Position numbers and translations under genes: made by a program. A DNA stretch of 64,000 nucleotides. Source: Myripristis murdjan (taxonomy: Eukaryota; Chordata; Actinopteri; Holocentriformes; Holocentridae). The notes beneath the pieces were generated by a model. The model saw nothing but the letters and a program-made list of their open reading frames with translations, made no database searches and was not told where the DNA came from. Each line of letters begins with the position of its first letter. Within the stretch, counting starts at the first letter, position 1. The stretch spans positions 14,412,821 through 14,476,820 of the forward strand of contig NC_043983.1 in assembly GCF_902150065.1 (NCBI RefSeq), given 5' to 3'. Below are positions 12,296 to 22,035 of the stretch, piece by piece.

Positions 12296-15154
12296 GGGCA
12301 TCTGACTATTATAAGGGAACGGAGAGAGAGAAAAAAAAAAACAAAACAAGAAATAAAAAATCTTGCCTTGTCAAATTCTCTCTTTAAAAAATCTTGACAA
12401 TTGTGTCTTTCTTCCAGAAACTCGACTTGATCTTGAGCGACAGGACCCCGGGGTGGCACTTGCTCATCCACCAACAGTTGATCATCCACTCACTCAGTGA
12501 AAACATGGACTCAGAGTTCCTTGCATTTTCTTTTGCTCTGAATTTTTCCGAGGGCCCCCCCACTGTCCACGGGCCAAAGTGCAGAACTGTAACTACGGGC
12601 TCTCTCTATCTACTTCATTCTTCATGCCTCTTTTCGTACTCTGCTCCTCTGAAGATGACGGATGTTCTCTAAATCTACAGGGACAGCTGGCCATTAGGCT
12701 GCAAGGTAAAGCTCTAAAGCACTGTGGGTAACAGTGTGTGCTTGCTGGTGGGGAAAGAGGGGGTCCATGTGTGTGTGTACGCACTGTGCACCACACAGCA
12801 GAAAGAAGGCTGTACTGGAAATGTAAAAGGCGAAGGAGGAGAGCCAGACAGAGAGTTTGAGCCCTTTTGTTGGCTGACATTACACTCGCATTATAACGCA
12901 GCAGATAATAGCCTGCAGGTCAGACCGGGGGCCTGGAGAGCAGGCAGCACCTGCCGTCATTCATTCAAGGTGACAGAACGCCTATGGTACAAAGTCCTAA
13001 CGGTGTGCCAAGCCTTTCTATGTGTGTGTGTGTGTGTGTGGCAAAGAAAAAGAAAGCCATACTGTGTGGCTGATAGCACTACTCATCTGGATCAGGTAAG
13101 ACATATTAGAAAAATCTATGACATCATATGATAGCGTCTGCCGCCTGCAACACAACCACACTGATTACCTCAACAAATCACTCTGCATGCAGCCATCCAT
13201 TACAGAACCACACGACCGTCACAAAAGCAATGCATTCGCTGCATGAGACAGGCGGCAATTGTTCTATACAAGTGGGACTGTGCACGAAATTTATGCCACT
13301 TCCAGACACAGTGTTTTCACCTTGCAGTTGAAAGGCAAAAGAAAGAGATTCTGGTTTAAAAGGAGTCTCCAGCTGGCTACAAACACCAGCGAGGAGAGGT
13401 CGATGCTCTCTATCGCTCCCTGGGCTGAGCAGTCTACCCTTCAAACGTCCAGACAGTCATGAGAGCCCCCAGAGACCATCAATTCCTGTTTTATATCCAA
13501 CCCTCACCACTACCCTCCCTGCACACACACACACACACACAGACACACACACAAAAAACATTGAGTATTTAATTCATACCAATGTGCTCTGTGCAGTTAT
13601 GGTGACACCTGCCTTTGTAACCATCAGGAGGTGAAAAACATCTAAGAGAAAAGAAGAAAGAGAGTCAAAAAGATCACCATCAAAACACCTCAAGTCTTCC
13701 CAGGAATTAATTGAGAGAAGTGGATGTCAACTGCTGAATACTTTGTGTTCACACCAGTTAGGCCTTTTATGCTTGAAAAGACTTGCATCACTCAAATGTA
13801 ACATACACAGTACTATATACTCACAGTACATATATACTCACACACACATACTGCATATATTTACTAATGTGTCCTAGTTAATGCCATGCTGGAAATATTA
13901 GACACATATATGGGCATAAGAATATATGAACATGGCTTTAAATTTCTGAATCATTAACATACTTCATTTTGCCAGACACTTCAGTATACCAGACTTGTCT
14001 AAAATATGAATCAGCCACTTCCAAGATAAAAACCACACGGCGTGTTTTCTCAAGTATGTCAAACTATATTTCATAAAAGTGTTTACTTGGATCTCTTTCA
14101 CCCTGTGCTGTGATGTACTTGAATGTACACCGGCCTCATCTTCCCGGTTCAAAACACTGACTTGCGCACAGACATCTCTCAATAGCTGCATACAGGAGGA
14201 AACAAAAGGCCAACATTAGCGTGCCTTTCACCGATGTTCTGCTGCACTGTGCTTAACGAGAAAATAGAACAAGCTGAGAGGGTTAGCAGGTCTCATCTAT
14301 ATTTAGTGAGTGGGCGCTGATGGGTGGACATGGCTGAGTGCTGGTTTAGGCATTTTCAAGAGATTCGGGGGGCTCTCCATTATAGCCTGCCACCTACTCC
14401 AATAAACATAGCTCGAGCTGAACAGCCTGGAAGATGGCAGCTTTTCCAGTGGAGTGGGAGACTGTGTGGAAGCAGATCGATGAGGGGGGGGTGCATGGCT
14501 GTGGGCAGCAGAGAATGGCAAAATTACACTGAACAGCTTCATCCTGACCCCCCGTTTCCTGCCAGTCACACCCGTGCCACATGGCAGTAGCTTTCCTCTC
14601 ACCCTCAGCAGTCAGAGGGAAGCTGAATACTGCAGTAACACTTGTCTTTTTCACAGATGAGCGCAGGCCAAACAACTCAGACTTAGTCACATGCAGTTCT
14701 GTGATCATCACCATTCAGAAACTGACATGGCCCACAATCAACACTCCCACAATATTGATACAGAGACTTGAAATGAGATATCTGCACTGACAGAGAAAAA
14801 CCTACAAAATAAGTTGCGATACTTTTTTTTTTTTTTTGGTCTATTTCACAGACTACAGGAAACCTTCACTGACTGATTAAGGCTTTACACAGTGTTATTG
14901 GCAACAGGTTTAATGCATAATTTGTAATGTCAACACCCTGCAGCCTGTTTTCTTAGTCATCCCTCTCTGGTCTCAGCCTACAAATTAAGTACTAAGTAAG
15001 AATCGCCTTTAAATGTTAAGAACTTCTACTGTCAAATGTAGAGATGTAGGCAAGGTAATGCGGTGAGGTGTAGAAAACACATGCTTGTTGTCTTTAGTTG
15101 TACATATGATAAAATGTGTTACCATCCTGCATAAATTAGTTTGCACAATAAAGA

Positions 15155-15310
15155 ACCTCTTGGGGAACCCCAGTAGTTCACCTGATAAGAGTACATACCA
15201 CTTGTCAAGGCTGAGTCCTGACCTCAAGCCGTATACTGCAAGTCATCCTCTCTCCCTCCTTCCTTTGTCTCTCTACTGTAACTATCAAATCAAGCAGAAA
15301 TGATAATCTT
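15155..15310 (+). mobile_element. tRNA-derived SINE relic
   Basis: A TAGTTCACCTGATAAGAGT box-A-like stretch is followed by a degenerate GCTGAGTCCTGAC box-B region. Next comes a pyrimidine-rich body (TCCTCTCTCCCTCCTTCC) and the tail CTACTGTAACTATCAAATCA. That order and tail match a widespread teleost tRNA-derived SINE whose copies end in CTATCAAATAAAGG. The polymerase III boxes are degraded, so the copy is old and probably inactive. Confidence 0.6.
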
Positions 15311-16107
15311 GATATCCCTAAATTGCTTTTACTTTAAAAAGGTTTGGCTTTGGGGGCCAAAAATGTTCATGTAGGTCACGTTTTCCAACCAAAGACGAGA
15401 CAAGGTGATTATATATTGGCACAACATAATTACAAATGTGACCATTTTGGGCAACTGAAGGAGGTCTGAGTCATTCAGATGACTTGCCAGCTGAAGGCTT
15501 TGCATACACTGTCACAGCAACTCTACAGCTGATAAGGTCATGAACCTCCATCATGTGCTTTTACAATAGTCTACCAAGTTCTTGGCACACTCGGGGCAAA
15601 GAAAAGCCAGGAGCATTAAATGTGACCGTGTGGTTCAGTGCAGGATACAGCAGACAATGAGGGTAGTAGTAGAGAGAATGATAGATGCAGTGTGGTGAAC
15701 TGAAAGCAAATAAAACCTTCACCTTATTTGGTCATTTTAACCTTTTCCCCACCCTTGGTGACATACATTCAGTGGCTCGTCAGAGATACATGGCTGTTTC
15801 AGGAAGGTTCAAATAGGACTATCAGGCCAATAATTTCAAGATTAAATTTTGATCACTGCTGAAAAGCACTGCTTTTCCCAAACAAGTTGAAAAGTGTCAC
15901 ATGGAAAAACTTTGACATGGTTTACTGGCAACAAGTCTAGGTAATGTTTGTATGAGTATAACCACTGAGGCGTCATGCTACTGACATTTTAAATACAGTT
16001 GCCCAAAGCACCTTGCCTCTCAAATGCATGAGTGAGTAGAACACAAAATATGTTACCGCCATCTAGTGGCAGACAGCCCAACACCAGAACAAATGACAGA
16101 TATAACA

Positions 16108-16113
16108 TTTATT
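16108..16113 (-). terminator. Poly(A) signal for the 16.2-18.9 kb gene
   Basis: An AATAAA hexamer on the minus strand lies about 100 bases past the stop codon at 16212. It is the nearest canonical signal downstream of that gene. Confidence 0.6.
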
Positions 16114-16211
16114 GAATTTCCAAGAACAAAGTTACAAAATTACATTGAAAAAGACAAGGTAAAGACCACACACGCTAAATAACAGATGAAACTGCAGCAA
16201 GGCCAGTTACT

Positions 16212-18857
16212 TCATTTTGTCTGGATGGGCTCAACATCCTGCAAAACAAGATAAACTGAGTGTTCATCTCCACATTACTCAAGACAAAAATCATTTGTCA
16301 AGATGTGCCATGATTTAAGAATTTACCGTTTTGACGTCTTCAATCACCACACCCTTCCCCACGACCTCGATGTCGCTCTCCGTGTTGTTGTGCGAGCGGT
16401 ACTCATCACTATCAGTCTCTACAGTAGTAGGCTGAGAAATCACATAGCAGCATTAGAAAATGTAGAGTGCAATCTATTATACCTGTAATACCACTGCAAA
16501 CAATTTAAAATTTATGCCTAATTGTATGCTCACTTCTTACTGGACCAACCACTACTGAAAAAAATGCTAGAAGCAAATATGGAGCTTTGATAACTAGTAA
16601 AGACTGGCAAAATTAAGGCATACACTTGAGAACTGCCTGGTGGTACATCAAAGTGCCAAAACAGTCCTTAACACACTGAGCAATTCCAGAATATACATTT
16701 GAATATTTGGACAGATTATGATTCATGTTAAAGTAATTTGTTATACCAAATTTCAGATCAGCACTTTCTCCTAATATCAGCACTATAACAGCACTGTTTA
16801 CAACATTGTAAACAGCACAAACCTCGTAGTCTGGGTCCTGATCGGAGCCTTCGTCAGCCAGCTCCTGACTGAGGGCCTCCACCCAGGACGGCTGCTCCTC
16901 CCCTTCGTCCTCTTCATCCACCTCATCCTGCTTCCTCTTGCTGCCCTTCCCGCAAGGTTTGGTGGGAGAGATTCGCACTTCTGTAAAAGGGGAGACATCC
17001 TCAAACTCTCAGTCCATCAGACCAGTCCAGTCATATTTACATTTGATACCAATACCTCCATAGACAAGTCATGAAGGTCACTGAATACCCGTGGCTCCTG
17101 AGAAACTAATTTTATTTTGAATAAAAAAAAAAGAGGGGGGGGGTCTGAGGCACTTGGATAACAAACCTCTGTCAATGTGACAAAGGCTTTAAACTATTTA
17201 AAAATGGCTCAGATCCTTATTTTATAGCACGACCCACCCTGGGGAGCAAAAGTTGACTATTTCTAGTACCAGATAACTATTGATCCTGAGGGGAAAATAA
17301 GCCATCTTAAGTGGGGGGGGGGGGGGGGGGGGGGGTTAAACACAGCCACTAGTGATCCAAGTTGCATTTCTCTTCCATGTGGAAAAGGTGATACTGTGTT
17401 TAGTTATTTCCCATGCAACTACAAAGTTTAAATAGGAGCCAGAATCCAAAGCAAGGGCTTCACTAAGTCCCAATAGTTGACTCTACGCAAAGAAATCCTC
17501 TGTAGGAGGAAGCACATGCAATGCTGATAAAAACATTCAGTGTTTGAGGGTTGTAACTGAGGGAAAACCCTTAATATTGCTCTCCACCTACACAAAAATA
17601 CAGCTGAAATGCTCAGGACAGCCTCGGGAGGGAGGGTTGCTGAATGAAAATCTGCTCAACACAGGAGCTCACCAATTTAAGTGGAAGTGGAGAAGGCAAG
17701 TAAGTGAAGTGGGTAGTGTACAACAAGGGTAAACAGAAACGTCAAGATTCATACAAACATTTGAGTATCTAATGTGGATTTTAAAAGTCATAAATCTAAA
17801 GTGATGCAGGTCTACTATTGTGCATATGCATGACACTACGCCTAAAAATGCAAAACTACAGGGATTTTGTACCCCAAATTTAAGTTGAACATTCGTCATA
17901 AAATCTGGGTCAGCTTTGGAATTTAATTATCAAATACCCTTAGTTAAGGTGGCAAGAATAATTTGTATTTTGAGCCCTGGGACTGCATTACACGTGGGAT
18001 GTACCCTTCCCGTGCAGCAGTTGAAGTTTTATTTTGGTTAATTGTGCAGAAGCAGCCAAGTGCATAAATCTAAGGGAAGGAACTGCCGGTCGAAAGTAAT
18101 TTCTGCCAGAGCGGGCTGAAAATCATCCTAGGCCTGACAAAAATGGCAATGGAAAAACGCCCTTGCTGATATAAACATTTTTATAACTTGTCCCAACACT
18201 ACAGCCATCATACCTGGGGAGAGGGAGCAGCCGATGGTGCTGGAGACCGGGTAGCCCAGGGCTCTCTGCAGGCGGCGGGGCATGACGGACAGCAGCAGGC
18301 GGGTCACCCAGTGGAGGCGCTTCCGGCCGGCCAGGCTGTGGCGGGCCGGGGGGGAAACCGCGGTACAAATCTCAACTTTCTCCGTTTTGGGTGAGAAACC
18401 CAGCATCAACCAAACCCCGCGGTATGCACGCACCTGTTAGACAAAGTAATAGGCCTATTAGTTTCTACAAATGGGAAAAACCAAGGTAAATGGATTTATG
18501 TGGAACAGCGAACATACCACGAGTCTGAATGGCCAGTAGTGAGAGAGACGATACAGTATGGACTCGCTGTCTCTCTTCACAACCTTATTCTACAGGTAAA
18601 GAGAGAATGAGACGGTAAAAACACCAAAAGATAACGTGAAGTTTGACAAACTTAGCTAGAAACGCTAAATGAGCCACTTAGCCATGGCGCCCTGTGGCCA
18701 CACCGGCCTTCAGCTAGAAAAAAGTGCGCGCGCACCGCCCTGATTTGACTTCAGAGTTAAATGTAAACTTAATATTGACCAGAAAACGTAACTTTTGTAC
18801 CTCGACATTCTCAATGTGTTCCTGCTCGACGTCGTGGCTGCTGTGCTCGGTGGTCAT
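16212..18857 (-). CDS. 212-residue nuclear-type protein, possibly related to fish oogenesis-related (org) protein
   Basis: Six exons close in phase: 18857-18801, 18589-18518, 18433-18214, 16980-16823, 16431-16327 and 16238-16212, giving 212 residues from the ATG at 18857. The product starts MTTEHSSHDVEQEHIENVE. It then has a hydrophobic-aromatic segment (SHYWPFRLVVRAYRGVW, about residues 36-52) and a basic stretch with WVTRLLLSVMPRRLQRALGY. A lysine-rich patch (GKGSKRKQ) that could be a nuclear localisation signal precedes a strongly acidic region (DEVDEEDEGEEQ) and a short polar tail ending DVEPIQTK. No enzyme motif, signal peptide or clear membrane span is seen. The closest match I recall is the teleost oogenesis-related (org) protein, but this is from memory and weak. 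The gene is divergent from the C2CD4-like gene, with a CCAAT-rich promoter between them. The exon structure is well supported; the name is not. Confidence 0.72.
17313..17335. repeat. Poly-G tract
   Basis: Twenty-three consecutive G bases on the plus strand (poly-C in the transcript) lie inside the third intron of the gene at 16.2-18.9 kb. A run this long is uncommon and its length is easily misread by sequencing. Confidence 0.85.
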
Positions 18858-18879
18858 CCTGCTGCTGCGGCTTAAAATG

Positions 18880-19047
18880 AGGAGAAGCTGATGGAAAATG
18901 AAGCGCCTTCGGAGGTAAATTGTAGTCTGACGTTGCCAAGGTGTAGCCAATCAGCGCACACAAACACACCCCGTGCAATCAGGGCTGGCCAATGAGCAAG
19001 CCCCACCAATTAGCCGGCTGAAGCTAGCGCCGAGTGGAGGTCACGTG
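18880..19047 (-). promoter_or_regulatory. CCAAT/E-box promoter of the minus-strand gene
   Basis: Immediately upstream of the ATG at 18857, three CCAAT pentamers occur at 18947-18951, 18989-18993 and 19006-19010, with a CACGTG E-box at 19042-19047. No TATA box is evident. The cluster of NF-Y-type boxes fits a TATA-less promoter driving transcription leftwards. The factor assignments are inferred from motifs only. Confidence 0.45.
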
Positions 19048-19057
19048 GCTAGTTTGT

Positions 19058-19450
19058 AGCTAGATAGATAGACAGATAGATAGATAGATAGATAGATAAT
19101 TTATTCATCCCCGAAGGAAATTCACAGTTTTCAGCAGTATCCACAGAGTACAAGATTAAGTAAATCAAAAATAAAGAATAAGTAAATCAAAAATAAAGAA
19201 TAAAAGATGACCCTCGAGATCTAAAGATCTAAGTACCCAATGTGCAAAAAACAATGTGCAAAAAACCAATAAAACCAGTGTGCATCGATGTATACAATGT
19301 GCATAGATGAGGGCAATGTGCAAATTTACAGTATAAACAGATGATAAATAAATAAATAGCACCCAGATGATAAATAGATGATAAAAAACCCATAAAACCA
19401 GTGTGCATTGATGTATAACAATTGTAGGAAAGACAAGTAAATTATTATAG
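19058..19450 (-). mobile_element. LINE-type retroposon 3' tail with (GATA)n
   Basis: A GATA microsatellite (19061-19097) abuts TTTATTCATCCCCGAAGGAA followed by repeated phrases such as AATGTGCAAA and CAGTGTGCAT. Read on the minus strand this ends CCTTCGGGGATGAATAAA then (TATC)n, the usual 3' terminus of a very abundant teleost non-LTR retroposon tail. No open frame survives. The left-hand part has internal near-duplicate phrases (CAGTGTGCATCGATGTATA and CAGTGTGCATTGATGTATA). The family name is left open. Confidence 0.55.
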
Positions 19451-19872
19451 CAGGTGGTACAGGAGCAGAAAGTAAAATTAAAAGGTACTGATAAAGACAG
19501 TATAGGCTGATAAACTAGTTCTAAAAGTAACTAGACATAAATAATATAGAACTTTAAAATGATTATAAATTCTGTTTTATATTGATGATAAATAGTGTTG
19601 ATGTACACCTGTGTTGTATACCTATTTTTTTTATTTAAAATAAATCAATAAATAAATCTAGGGGCCTTGTCATGCATGTGCTATTTCAGTGTGCTTAAAA
19701 GGTCATTCATACATAACCACTAGTAAGGTAATGAATGCTGTACCCATTCAGTGAGTATGAAGCATTTTCAAGCCTCCAAAAAGCTTTTTTCCATGTGTCA
19801 TTTGTAAACATTGTATGCGTAGCTTGTTGTTAATTTCAGCACACATAAAATAGCCATAGCTGCCCACTATAC

Positions 19873-19925
19873 TCCTTAGCATATGAATAGGTTTAAGAGA
19901 GAGGCCCTTAATGATGTGTCAGTAC
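19873..19925. repeat. Duplicated non-coding motif, copy 1
   Basis: This begins CTCCTTAGCATATGAA and continues with AGAGAGGCCCTTAATGA. It lies about 180 bases upstream of the C2CD4-like ATG, outside any recognised mobile element. A second copy at 22558-22611 shares the first 16 bases exactly and most of the rest. The CATATG E-box and the GAGGCCCTTA block are kept in both, which suggests a regulatory element rather than chance. Confidence 0.55.
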
Positions 19926-20026
19926 TTCTCAAGCCCCCTACTTGGTAAGGGCTTCCGCCATGGACATTCGTCACATTTACGTATCTCTTGATGCATTTGG
20001 CAGAGGAGGGGGACACAGCTGAGAGG

Positions 20027-20033
20027 TATAAAA
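20027..20033 (+). promoter_or_regulatory. TATA box of the C2CD4-like gene
   Basis: TATAAAA lies 73 bases before the start codon at 20106, placing the likely transcription start near 20057. A focused TATA promoter fits a tightly regulated single-exon gene. Confidence 0.6.
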
Positions 20034-20105
20034 TGTGGCTGTGATCACTCCTCTTGTCAATCTACAGTCAAGCCAGGGGCACGGAGAGAGCGGAAGACTT
20101 TCAAA

Positions 20106-21071
20106 ATGGAGAAGAACACAGTTACACGGACTATCAGCTTTGGAGCTATTAGCAGTGGTACCAAAGCGGCACGTTTAGATGATTTCTCTACAGCTCGCAG
20201 GCACAGCAGCGCAGGCATTCGTGCACTCCTGTGGGCCACCAGTAGGCCTAGTGCAGCGTCCCTGGGGAGCTGTCTTGGATCTGAATCCCAGACAAGTCGG
20301 GACAACATTTTTACTAATGTCCTGACACCCGACAGCATCCCGCAGTTCACTATACCAAATTTATCTGTCCAGACTGGCTTAAGATCATCAGAGAGCAACA
20401 GAGAGCCACAGAGAGAGGACGATGATGAAGACGAAGGCCTGGGGAGTCCCAGGGCAGAGCTGGAATCATCTTTATCAACTTCATCAGCCGGCTGCACGCT
20501 CTCACCATCAGCATCATCAACATCAGTCTTTTCTCTGTCAGATCGCAAAGCTGGACGGAGCATCTCAGACCCCTTAACGTCAGGCAGGTCCCTCCTTAAA
20601 AGAGATGTGTCCTTCCCCGGCCCCTACATGGAGGCCCAGGACTGTCTGGACCCTGCCAGCAGAGCCGCCCTCTCCCTGCCGCACCTCACCAAAGTCACCA
20701 CCCCGTACGGCTTTGTCACCTTGAGCCAGAGCCCCCAGATGGCCAGCGAGGAAGCTCTCCTCTGCCAAGCTGGCCTGCGACGCCTCAACAAGGACGAGGG
20801 GGCTGCATGCTTTTATAGGAAAGCTTCACTGACAAGGACAGCAGATGTCAGCATCATTGGCACCTCCTTGGATCGGTCAGCGGCCAAGCAGAGATTGTCC
20901 AAAAATGTGACTAGCTCACAGGCCGGAGGACTACCAAGGGGAGAGATGAACCCTGCCACCACTGCCTCAGTTTCATCCTCTTCTACACCCAAACAAGCCA
21001 CTGACAGCAGGCGCAAACACCGGTTTTGGGAGGTTATAAGGAAGCACTTAACCTCCCACCATAAAGAATGA
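20106..21071 (+). CDS. C2CD4/NLF-family protein lacking the C2 domain (321 aa)
   Basis: A single uninterrupted exon; the ATG at 20106 follows a TATA box and a short leader and is the first ATG in frame. The product carries the two signatures of the C2CD4A-D (nuclear-localised factor, FAM148) family: NVLTPDSIPQFTIP at residues 71-84 and SLPHLTKVTTPYGFVTLSQSP at about 190-210. Between them lies an acidic, serine-rich linker. Known family members are nuclear proteins in endocrine and vascular cells and end in a C2 domain of about 120 residues. Here the chain stops after a basic tail (RRKHRFWEVIRKHLTSHHKE) with no C2 fold, and no continuing frame is seen downstream before the poly(A) signal. Either a truncated paralogue or a fish-specific short form. 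Family assignment is good, the exact orthologue is unknown. Confidence 0.82.
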   Translation: MEKNTVTRTISFGAISSGTKAARLDDFSTARRHSSAGIRALLWATSRPSAASLGSCLGSESQTSRDNIFTNVLTPDSIPQFTIPNLSVQTGLRSSESNREPQREDDDEDEGLGSPRAELESSLSTSSAGCTLSPSASSTSVFSLSDRKAGRSISDPLTSGRSLLKRDVSFPGPYMEAQDCLDPASRAALSLPHLTKVTTPYGFVTLSQSPQMASEEALLCQAGLRRLNKDEGAACFYRKASLTRTADVSIIGTSLDRSAAKQRLSKNVTSSQAGGLPRGEMNPATTASVSSSSTPKQATDSRRKHRFWEVIRKHLTSHHKE

Positions 21072-21282
21072 ATCCATGTGACAGCTCTATAAAAAGAAAG
21101 AGAGTGAGAAAATAATACTGATGGCAATTCAGAGGACAAGCATTCCCTACCACAGCTCCACTAAATTTTGATTATATACTCATAAATGTAAAGTGGGGCA
21201 GTTTCCTCAAGGATGTCCAAACTTCGACAGTTTTGTCCCGTGTCAGTTTGATGCATTAATGCATTACTCTGTCAAATCAAAA

Positions 21283-21288
21283 AATAAA
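21283..21288 (+). terminator. Poly(A) signal of the C2CD4-like gene
   Basis: AATAAA lies about 210 bases after the stop at 21071 and is the first canonical hexamer downstream. It caps a short 3' untranslated region that contains no C2-coding sequence. Confidence 0.65.
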
Positions 21289-21359
21289 ATGATATAACAG
21301 GATGCTGTAATGTTGGGCTGATATATTTGAATCTTACATGAACATTACTACTCATAACA

Positions 21360-22035
21360 AGTAAGGGTGTGAATCTTTGGCTGAACAGAGATACAGTTCA
21401 ATTTACCATTCACTAGTTGGCGATTTGATTTAAAAATGATTTTTCTTTCTTTTTTTTTTTTTTTTTGGAATGATTCAATTTGATTTGAGTTTGTAATCCA
21501 TGATTTGAGTCAATATGTTGATGCACTGCTTGTATCCAACATTTTATATCTATTAAATCAACATGCAATAATGTAAGACTATCCGTTTTCATATTGTTTT
21601 TCTTTGAAAATGTGGAAAAATCAAATGACAGAATTACTTAAATATTAACTGAAAAAAATATTGACAAAAAAAAGTTGCAATTCATAGTATGCTGTCAGGT
21701 CATAATAATGTTGGGTCTTTAGTATGAATAATGAATGATTTGGGAGATATGGACAAGATGAATTATCTGGATATTTTTGACGGAGTACCTTGATATCAAT
21801 ATCGCAGCAATACTATTAGGGATGACCGTTGGTGCTTTCACAAAATATTTACACAATGAGATTTTTGATAAACAATCTTGAGTAATGATGACCAAGCAGG
21901 TAGAGAAAAGTTCAGAAAACTGCCTCCCTTTGCTGTAATACTGCTTTCAAAACCAGGAAAAGGCAACACTTCTGCCATATCATGATATTACGATATCCAA
22001 AATCCCAGATGACATTGATATTGTGATACCTCATC
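21360..22035. mobile_element. Decayed MITE-like repeats
   Basis: The left half (AAGGGTGTGAATCTTTGGCT then ATTCAATTTGATTTGAG) resembles a common fish element that opens GGGTGTGAATC and is full of GATTCGATT phrases. The right half carries CATGATATTACGATATCC and GATATTGTGATACC, typical of another AT-rich family with repeated GATATC words. Both are drifted, have no coding frame, and are not separable exactly. They explain the low-complexity texture between the C2CD4-like gene and peak3. Confidence 0.45.

Larger units (their letters stand above)
10521..15150. other. Intergenic region, no gene recognised
   Basis: Only short, unsupported open frames are present. The region includes a pentanucleotide repeat and a MITE relic near 12.0-12.3 kb, CA/TG runs near 11.36, 13.03 and 13.53 kb, and AT-rich unique DNA. 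No splice-site pairs with coding texture were found. Confidence 0.55.

Noticed and set aside
12283-12672. Frames around an exon-like AG (CTTTCTTCCAG) at about 12.41 kb
   Set aside because: The acceptor-like site has no matching donor or neighbouring exon, and the translation matches no family I know.
20057-20563. 168-codon minus-strand frame
   Set aside because: Antisense shadow of the C2CD4-like exon.
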